A stretch of 64,000 nt of DNA, taken from NCBI GenBank assembly GCA_025093985.1, contig JACAAK010000004.1:3658001-3722000 (forward strand). Reading direction: 5' to 3'. Positions 55,797 through 64,000 of this stretch are shown here, piece after piece. The first letter of the stretch is position 1. Every line of letters starts with the position of its first letter. The stretch is from Calvatia gigantea. Lineage: Eukaryota; Basidiomycota; Agaricomycetes; Agaricales; Lycoperdaceae. Under the pieces are notes generated by a model. The model made no database searches. It worked only from the letters and a program-made list of their open reading frames with translations, and had not been told where the DNA came from. Position numbers and translations under genes: made by a program.

Positions 55797-58700
55797 TTAT
55801 CCTGGGCTAGTTGCTGGAGTAAATAATGTCGTGGCATGAGAGGAAAGGCTTGTGATAAAAGGACTAGCTGGTGTAGTCAGGCTCAGGGTACTAGGAGTTC
55901 CTGGCGGAAGTTCCATCCAGCATCCCGTTGCAGAACTACTCATCCGTCCCGAAATGGTTGTTGAATGATCCACCATAATCTGAGCGTGGTCTTCACTCGG
56001 TGCAGGAGTACCGTACTGTCCCTCTGCATTCAGCTGTGCTCGTTCGCAGCGCATGTCATTCTAGCATGACCCTCAGCATGGCGAGCCGTACATATTTCGG
56101 AGAAGCATGACAGGCGTTGGAGAACGTGTTGGAAAGGCGTTATGCGGTACAACTGGGAACAACCTGGCGTGGTACAATATCTGAAAGTCCCAGGGTTTTC
56201 GCCGAGGTGTGCGATGAAGGCGGCAACCATCAACTGCTCGAAACGCTGAGGAGGCAGAAATATCTGGATGAGGGGTAGTGAGAGGGGCTTGCCGCACGTA
56301 GCGTTATTTCCTATACATTTCAGCGGGAAATTGTGGTTAACGAATGTCGAAAGAATATAGTGCCGCAGGCAAGGCGTGCAGTAAACGTGTTGACAGGCGA
56401 TCCCGATCGGTTGGGAGACAGTACTGCCACAAATTGGACATAACGTCGTAATAGATACAGCGGCGGATGCGGGAACACTGTCTGCAAACAAGACCGTAAA
56501 CTGTTTGAAATGATGGTTAGCTCCCTCGAGATCTGCTCCGTGGAGCACGATCTTGGCGGTTTTTCATCAGGGGTGACACTCTCCTCCCCAAGAAACGACT
56601 TCATCTTCTCTAATCCCTCTCGTCTGAAGAAACCCAGTATTCGGCGCTTGCAATGGAATTGTCCACTTCCCCCCGAGAGGCGTTCGATTTCTTCCCGGAT
56701 ATGGGCTTTGGCAGCCTCGATAGCGCAATGCAGTTATGCTCCCGATCAAAGTGGGCATTAGTGCTCGTAGAATCGTAGAGGCCATCGAGGAATTTTTGAC
56801 CTTTGGGGGACTTGAACTCTGGATGCAAGTAGCTTGGATCGGGCCTTTGGCCAGCGATCATATTTTCAATATGAACCTTCATGGTACCTACGATCTTCTT
56901 GTCGGGTCCCGATAAGGTGATAATGACCCCTCGCCCAATATCATGCTCAACGTCTACAATTTGGATAGTGGTCCCATTGTCCAATCCCCTCTTTAACTCG
57001 ATCCACTGGTTCCATTGAGCATGATACTCGCTCTCGCTGAGAGTAAGGATGAAACTGTGTGGATCAGACAGGGAGAGTTCCAAGGGTGGGAAGTTAGGCC
57101 TGATAGCGCTGCCATCGAGACTATCATGGGCCACCCTTGCCCCCTCCCAAGAACTGAAAACAGCTTTGGCAAAAGCGATATCGGGATCGGGGGACCTCTC
57201 GAAGGTGAGGGTGGTAAATGTGGAGTCGGGCAAAACACGAAATCGGGCGTCAAGGGCGTCGAAAATTTCCTTCGACGTACACGAGGTGTAGTGAGGTTCA
57301 ATGTCTTGGGTTCCAGCGAAGGTCATAATCTCCGCAATCGTAGACCTGGCCGGTATCAAAGAAATCTTGATGCTTGGGCAAAGGCCAGGCTCTGAGGTGT
57401 GCCCATATTCTGGGTCAGGCGAATAACCTCCATAAATCCGCTGCTCCTCGTATATCGCCTGAACCCGCTGACCATTGAGGACCTGGCCATCTAGTCTTCC
57501 TGGCCATTATCCGAATACTCCAAGCTTTGGAATTAAGGTAGCGCGTCACTATTGTGAGGTTTGGGATGCGCCAAGAATGGTGGGGTGAAAATTGCCATTC
57601 AAGGACATTGTACGGCCCTCAGAAGATTGTCCACAGGCAAGGGGCTCGAGACCCACGCCACGAGACTGAAATTATTGGAAAGGAAAGTTTTGAGATCTGC
57701 TGCTTTGGCCACAACAATCGCTTGTTGGCGTCCAAGGGTGGGCTCCGTTCTCAATATGACGAGGTTCTGTTCATCGATACCGTTGTGGAGATCGGACGGC
57801 ACCTGACACCGAAAAGTGTCATGTACGCGTCCTCCTCCCACTACTCCACTTCACCGACGACGCCTTTCACTTCCGAGAACGATGACCAAGACACCGACCC
57901 CGAAAATCCCATTTCCGAGCCATCCAGAAGTCCGGATCATACACAATTTCCTAATTCGGAAGTCCCGACCACGGAAGCTCCAACCTCCGAACTCCACCTC
58001 GCCCGCCTGTACTTCTCATTTCCGACTCTAAAAAACTTACGGACCGCTTTTCTATTCACTTATTATACTCTTTCTACATTCCTCATAATTTAGAACCTCA
58101 TAGAATGAGCTTCCGACCCGTTTTCATCCCCGCTAGTATGTTTTTCTTTGTTCTCTCTCTAAAATTTACATTCTACTCTTTGTAATTTGGACGCACAGCC
58201 CACCATTCTCCTCTATAAAAACCTGTATACTTTGTTGTAGTCAGGTAGCTACGAATTAGCCAAGTTTCGACTCGAAGTCTCTGTCTCTAGCCTATTTCTC
58301 TAATCTATCTCTCTTTCTCTCTTCTCTCTCTCGTCTCGACACCGAATCGCCACGCAATCGTAAACGCCGCCTTCCGAACGTTCAGTAATTGCTCTCGACA
58401 CCTCTCCGGACCCTTCTCTCATCGTTCCGAGCCTTCGGAACAAATTTATCCTCTGTCCCGTTGTCTCATCATTTTCGTGATCTCCACTCCTACCCGCTCT
58501 TTCCAACCCAATCCCTTTGGTCAAGAACAACGTCGGACGGACGCCGACGTGCTCGTGCACCTAGCCGTAATCTCCCTCTTCACCGTACCCTGATCGGGTG
58601 AAGAACTCAACGATTTCGGATTTCGTAGCTTTCATAGGAAGATTCTTGACCAAGATCTGAGATGTCTCGAAGCCACATATAACGTGGCCGATGGTCAATC

Positions 58701-59293
58701 CCGCCTCAAACTTGACAATGCAATTCAAAATAACTTGTTGGATGCTCACAGCGCTCTCCTTCACCTATTCCTCTTCCTGCCTTTGGCGTTCAGTTATTCT
58801 CTCGCTTTCCCTCGTTTCCCCTGACCGATGAAATTCTTCTGACCGCCTTTTGCGAGCAGCCCCAAGCTTTCGTTCCTGTGCCAGACAAGCGGCGAGCTCT
58901 TCCCGCCCTTTTTGCGCAGTTTCCCCTTGTTCGATCCTTGTCAGGCGGGCAGCGACTGCCCGCTCCTTGGCACGGCGAAGAACTGCTTCGCATGACCGGA
59001 ATTTGGGGGAAGACTATCAGCCTGAAAATGTTTACTCAAGAAGATGGTGACGCCCAGAACGGCCGACACCTCCACGCTTTTCATCTCCTGGTCATTGCCA
59101 CCACAGTTTCCTTGGGTATTGGTCCCCCTCAACGTTTTCAGTGGGTAGAACAGAGATCACTGCAAATGCTCACCCATTTAGGTCGAACTTCGTGGAGTAG
59201 CTTGCACCTAGTGCCAGATCGGCACTTCCCTATTGTAAATAGTTTACAAACCTCCGGCAAATTGTCCCCGGACCTGGTTGTTCGGAGAGCCAT
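55797..59293 (-). pseudogene. CCCH-RRM-RING/IBR gene, truncated copy 1
   Basis: A second copy of the gene at 60270-63972, in the same order. From the 5' end: ATG at 59293, CCCH finger VCKLFTIGKCRSGTRCKLLH, coiled-coil segment (VLRRAKERAVAARLTRIEQG), TSQILVKNLPMKATKSEIVE. Then a solo LTR (57784-58582) interrupts it, and the copy resumes with GIDEQNLVILRTEPTLGRQQ, YSPDPEYGHTSEPGLCPSIK, a KH/RRM-like region and RING1 (TLCPICGSTVSQPIGIACQH). An IBR start with FRYCTTPGCSQLYRITP follows. After CAAN, one A short of the AAA in the sister copy, the rest of the IBR and RING2 are replaced by a Ser/Thr/Pro-rich tail. The LTR, several frame shifts and the missing RING2 make it non-functional as a ligase. 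Confidence 0.75.
57784..58582. mobile_element. Solo LTR of a retrotransposon
   Basis: Interrupts the copy-1 gene relative to its sister copy. It begins TGTGGAGATCGG and ends CTCTTCA, the TG...CA form, with ACCGT on the left (57779-57783) and ACCGT on the right (58582-58586) as a 5-bp target duplication; the A at 58582 may belong to either. The interior has a TATA box (CTATAAAAACC near 58214) and a long pyrimidine-rich TCTCT stretch near 58290-58340, as in LTR promoters. No gag/pol lies next to it, so the internal region was lost by recombination. Confidence 0.7.
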
Positions 59294-60269
59294 CAGTATA
59301 GGGTCTCAGTCGGGGAAGCCTGAGGTGCTGGCTTCTTACAGTGTTTGTGGGAGGTTGAGCGGGGCGCCTCTAGGCAACAGTAGACTGCGAGCAGCTACAG
59401 TCAGCCTCAAGCTCGAGCATCACGCACTGTGCACCGTAGCGCGGATAGCGTTGCCTCATTGCGGTGAGAGTGAAGATGGGAATGAGGATATCGTAACGGC
59501 GGTTACTAAGGTACATCGTAGTAAATAGTTTGTGTTAACAACGCACCTCATTTGCTGTTCCTCATCCAACTCCCGGGAAGTTTAAGTAAAATTGCTCTCC
59601 TGTCGGAAGGTTTTGAGGTAACTAAAACCTTCTTTTACTTCATTGTCCCAGGTCACCGGCACAACACTCACCGCAGTTAATTTCAGGGAAAGGGTTACGG
59701 CAGTGGCAGGGGTGTGGCAGGGGTGCATTACTCCCGGATCAACATTCTCAATTTTCAAAGAGCCATTCACTCCGAATCTCGTTTTATCTGGATATTCCTC
59801 ATGTATTGGGGACATCGGATGAATGCCAGAGGAGACCCGAATAACCAAATTGGTCAACAGTCCCGTTTTTCACAGCTCAAAGAACCTCGGAAACCTGAAA
59901 CGAGTCTGCTTCAATTCGGCCCCTTAGAAAGAACTCCAGAAAACATTTTTGGTGAAGTGGGTTGTGGGTGTCATAGTAGCTTGTATTTACCATCCTTATA
60001 TCTTATGTATCGACTTAATTTCCCGAGGACGACTCTGGGCGTAAACTGGCTTTGAAGGCGATGTGTGTCGGCAAGTGCGCTCATTTGCTGTCGAAGGTCA
60101 GGTGGGAATGCACACATTAACATGCAGTTGATGGCTATCAGTAGACGAAAATATTTCCTTGCGAAATAATGTACAGTGTTGTAGTAAGTCATCAACAGGG
60201 GCCTCCCTCCAAGGGGGGTAGTACAAATTATTAAGTATACAGCAATTAAACGCACTGAAAACCGTCCCT
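59294..60269. other. Intergenic between the two RBR copies
   Basis: No supported gene. It should contain the promoter of copy 1 and the 3' end of copy 2. Confidence 0.5.
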
Positions 60270-63200
60270 CTACATGATCAAGCACCACCCTTTCTCTTCT
60301 TCAACTTTTCGTCGGGCGGCTTCATATTCGTCTCGTTCTAAATTCAAGCGGGCCTCGCGGTATTTCGCTTCTCGCAGGCGCGACTCCCTCAGGAATGCCT
60401 CCCTGACCTCAGCTTCTCTTCGTTCACGCTGTCTCAATGCCTCGGTTTCTGCTGCCCTACGTTCACGCTCTCGTTGTTCCCGCTCATGAATCGCTACTTC
60501 ATGTGCCGGTGAAGTTTGCAATGCATTTTGTCGGATAATAGCAGGTGAAGACTGGCCTTGGGGAACAGTTAATGTAATGGGGCGGGCGAGAGTGGCCTGT
60601 GTAATATGATGAAGACGTGTAACAGGAGTTGTGGCACTAGGAGCTTGTGGTTGGGGTTGTAGAGGGTGCGTTGCCATAGCACGAGTCGCCTGCCCGTGGG
60701 TGGTTGCTGGAGTGGGCGGTGCAGCAGGACGGGAAGGAACAGCGGTGGCAATAGGATGGGCTGGTACAGCCAGTTTAACAGTGCTGGGAGCGTGTCCCCG
60801 GAGCACAGGAAATGGGTCCGGTTGTGGAACGTGAGCTCGAGGCCGGGCCGCCAGACATTCTCTCCCGTTGTGCTTTGGCGTGGGGATACCATACAATCCG
60901 CCATGAGCTTCAGACATGTGAGCGGAAATCTGACCAGCTCCGAAGGCGCCCCGACAAACCCAACAGAAACTCACTCCGCACTTGCAAGACATATGGTTCG
61001 ATCCTTCAGTTTTGTCGAGCCAAGCATGACAAGAAGGGCATTTCTTGACATCGTTCTTGTTCGCCCAGGCCTCCAACAAGCGTTCCTGCTCCCCGGGATG
61101 TTTCTGAGCTCGTTTCGCAGCACAAGTCATCTCAGCATGGCCTTCGTCATGACATGCAGCGCATATCTCGGAGAAGCACGACGGACATTGGATTTCGCGT
61201 TGAGCAGGCGTAGTGCGGTACACCTGAGAACAACCAGGTGTGGTGCAATATCTGAACGTCTGAGAGTTTCTGCTGATGTGGGTAACGAAGGCAGCGATCA
61301 TCAATTGTTCGAAACGTTGAGGAGGCAGAAATCTTTGGATGAGGGGTATTGAGAGAGGTTTGTTGCACGTGGCATCATTACCCATGCACTTCAATGGAAA
61401 ATTGTGATTGTCAAGCGTCGAAAGGATGTAGTGTCGTAGACAAGGGGAGCAATAAATGTGTTTGCAACTAATCTCAATTGGCTGAGAGACCGTATCGTAG
61501 CAAATTGGACACGGTGTATCGCTGGGTGTAGCGGTAGATGAGGGTTTACGAGCTGCGAAAGCGTTTACGAGCTGTTTGAGATGATGTTTAGCCTCCTCAA
61601 GATCCGCACCGTGAAGCACAACCTTAGCGGCCTCGACATCCAGAGTGACATTTTCCTCTCCAAGGAGCGCTCTCATCTTTTCTAATCCCTCCCGTACGAA
61701 GAAACCTAACGTCCGACGTGGAAGTGAGATCGCACACTCCTCCGCCGAAAGGACGTTTAATTTCTTCTCGGAGGCGTGTTTTAGCAGCCTCAACCGCTTC
61801 AGAATCACCAGATAGTGTAATGCAGTTATGTTTCCAATCAAAACGAGCGAAGGCGCCAGTGAACTCATGGAGACTGTCGAAAAACTTCCTGCCTTTCCCG
61901 GACTTCAACATCGGGTGCCAATAGCTAGCATCAAGCTTCTGTCCAGCGGCCATATTCTCAATGCGAACCTTCAAAGCACCCACTACCTTCCTATCACGGC
62001 CCGATAAGGTGACTGCGATCCTTCGGCGACTATCGCGATCAACAGTCCGCATTTTGATAGTGGTTGTTTTGTCCAGTCCGCTCTGCAACTCGGCCAATTG
62101 GTTCCGTTGAGCATGGTGCTCGCTCTCATCGAGGGTAAGGATGAAGTTGTAAGGATCAGAGAGGGAGAGTTTAAAAGATGGGAAAAACGATCTGACAACC
62201 TTGCCATCAAGACTGTCATAGGCCGACTTTGCTCCCTCCCAAGAACTAAAAACGGCCTTGGCGGAAGCCGAAGCAGGATCCGAGGACTTCTCAAGGGTGA
62301 AGGTGGTAAGTGTGGAATTGGGTAAAGCGCGAAGTCGGGCGTCAAGGGCATCGAAAATCTCCTTCGTAGTGCACGAAGTGTAATGGGGTTTTACATCTGG
62401 GGTTCCGGCAAAGGTTTTGACATCCACGATCGTGGTGTTAGCTGGTATCCAGGAAATCTTGATACTTCGACGAAGGCCAGGTTGGGAGTTGGACTCATCT
62501 TCTGGGTCAGGTGAACAAATACTGCAGACATGTTGCTCTTCGTATTTCGTCTGGACGCATTGGCCGTTGAGGAGCTGTCCGTTCAGGTCCCTGGCCTTTT
62601 GCTGGATAATCCAAGTGTTCGAGCGTGGGTAGCGCGCCACCATGGTGAGATATGGAATGCGCCAAGAAATAGTAAGATGATGGGAGTCGCGCTTTAGAAA
62701 ACCCATTGTACGACCTTCAGAAGACCGCCCACACACAGTGAATTCGAGGTTCGCACCACGGAACTCCAGTTCACTGAAAGGAAGATCCTCGAGATCCACT
62801 GCTTTGCCCACGACAGTTGCTTGTTGGCGTCCACGGACAGTCTCCGTTCTCAGTATGGCAAGATCTTGCTCACTGATGCCAGATCCTGGTTTGGTGAGGA
62901 ACTCAATGATTTCGGATTTCGTCGTTTTCACAGGGAGATTTTTTACCTAAGATTTGAGATGCCTCGAAACCGCATATAACGTGATGGATGGTCAATCCCG
63001 CCTCGAGTTTCACAATGGAGTTGAGTATGATTTGTTGAATGGTCATCGCATCTTCCTTGGCCCACTCCTCTTCCTGCCTTTGACGTTCAGCTGCCTTCTC
63101 CCTCTTCCTTGCCTCCTCTAGCCTGCGAGTTTCCTCCAATCGTTTTTTACGAGCAGCCTCAAGCTCCTGTTCCCGCGCTAGCCGAGTGGAAAGCTGTTCC

Positions 63201-63972
63201 TGCCTTTTCGAAACAACACCCTCTTGTTCAATTCTCGCCAGGCGGGCGGCATCTGCTTGTTCCTTAATACGGCGTAGAGCTATTTCGCGTGAGCTGGGGT
63301 TGGAAGAAGAGCTGGTGGTGGAGAGTGTAAATTTTGATTTGCCTTTCTGCTTGCTCTTACTGTCGACCGGGGAGGGGGCGGAAGTGGAATCCCAACGACT
63401 GGATATCATTTGGCGGTTGGGTGTTTCCTACGTCATGAGGGGAAACTTTCAGTTGATCCTAAACTCGGCGTAAGACGACAATGCAAGAGCGCACATAAAT
63501 CATAAAAAAAACCAACTCACCGGCTTGATTTCATGCTGGAAATGACACCGCTCGCCCCATTGGCACCGTCCCTTTTGCCATTGTCGACAGGTTTCGCCAA
63601 CCTTTTGAACAACTATAATCCCAGGTCCTCCACTTTCAGGTGCGACACCATCCGCCTGTGACGGGATCGAAGTGCTATATGGAACGTCAGTCTAAATGCC
63701 GCACTGTTTGCTGTGGAAGAAAAGGGGCATTGTACCACACGACTGGATCCTCCACACCCCTCGCCTCCTGGTCATTGGTACATTCGTTCACTTGGGTATC
63801 TGTCGCCTTCAAGCTTGTTAGCGCGCAGAAGTAAAATTGCCAATATGCTTACCTGCTCGGGCACAGGTTCATGCAGTAGCTTGCACCGAGTACCAGACCG
63901 ACACTTTCCTGCTGTGTATAATTTACAAACTTCTGGTGGATTGTCTTGAGATTCAAATGTTCGAAGAACCAT
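60270..63972 (-). CDS. CCCH + coiled-coil + RRM-like + RING/IBR/RING protein, copy 2
   Basis: An RBR-type protein with RNA-binding modules. ATG at 63972; CCCH finger 1 CKLYTAGKCRSGTRCKLLH and, in the next exon, finger 2 CRQWQKGRCQWGERCHFQH, both C-x7-C-x5-C-x3-H. An intron (63441-63532) leads to MISSRWDSTSAPSPVDSKS and a Glu/Arg coiled coil (EAARKKRLEETRRLEEARKR). Then an RRM/KH-like region with LVKNLPVKTTKSEI, RING1 CPICYDTVSQPIEISCKH, IBR FRYCTTPGCSQVYRTTP, and RING2 KKCPSCHAWLDKTEGSNHMS. A Pro/Ala-rich linker and a C-terminal Arg/Glu helix follow, ending EKGWCLIM. In RING2 the catalytic position is Ser, not Cys. One-base shifts near 62946 (TTAGGTAAAAA) and 61748 (CCTTTCGG) break the frame without an intron. 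About 1,120 residues if repaired; function probably ubiquitin- and RNA-related. Confidence 0.8.
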
Positions 63973-64000
63973 TGTTGTGGAATAGTCGAAACGGCAGTCA

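Noticed and set aside
57554..58093. 179-codon open frame on the plus strand
   Set aside because: It spans the RBR copy antisense and the left part of the solo LTR; the Ser/Pro/Thr-rich segment is LTR sequence with no homologue I recognise.

Overview
This is nuclear DNA from a filamentous basidiomycete, most likely an agaricomycete (mushroom-forming fungus). Nearly every recognisable gene is broken by short introns of about 45-130 nt with GTRNGT donors and YAG acceptors. Housekeeping proteins read as basidiomycete versions, and the accessory genes (F-box family, a DUF6593-like protein, CCCH/RBR proteins, a DUF5745-like gene) are typical of agarics. I cannot name the species.

Layout. 0.9-7.8 kb: mitochondrial ribosomal protein uL13m, an acidic/basic nuclear protein on the other strand, the TPR protein TTC27/Emw1, and a small DUF6593-like gene. 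8.2-9.6 kb: a 1.34-kb element with 35-bp terminal inverted repeats and near-identical 8-bp flanks, holding a four-exon gene for a protein I do not recognise. 9.6-12.7 kb: no gene seen. 12.7-22.4 kb: RRP43 (exosome), EMC6, aspartate-semialdehyde dehydrogenase and SMC5, the last three arranged around very short divergent intergenic spaces. 22.5-31 kb: accessory DNA, with a DUF5745-like gene, two adjacent duplicated F-box units, and two copies of a small secreted Gly-rich protein gene. 31.4-43.1 kb: a membrane-anchored surface protein, exomer subunit CHS5, CDK8/SSN3, a secreted M35 metalloprotease, an intact F-box copy and mitochondrial methionine aminopeptidase. 43.8-54.7 kb: a truncated F-box copy bracketed by a duplicated fragment of the NUP188 3' end, then NUP188 itself and an F-box/LRR-type gene. 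55.8-64 kb: two tandem copies of a CCCH + coiled-coil + RRM-like + RING/IBR gene. The downstream copy is truncated and interrupted by a solo LTR; the upstream copy has a serine in place of the RBR catalytic cysteine.

The conserved genes serve separate core functions (mitochondrial translation, RNA decay, ER membrane insertion, Thr/Met synthesis, DNA repair, Golgi export, Mediator, nuclear pore). They do not form a pathway cluster. The accessory blocks show repeated local duplication, transposon insertion and decay.

Caveat: several otherwise conserved genes (NUP188, CHS5, the DUF5745-like gene, both RBR copies) change frame by one base with no intron to explain it. The pattern fits consensus indel errors in a draft assembly as well as true pseudogenisation, so single frameshifts here should not be over-read. 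Exon coordinates were worked out by hand from splice sites and reading phase.
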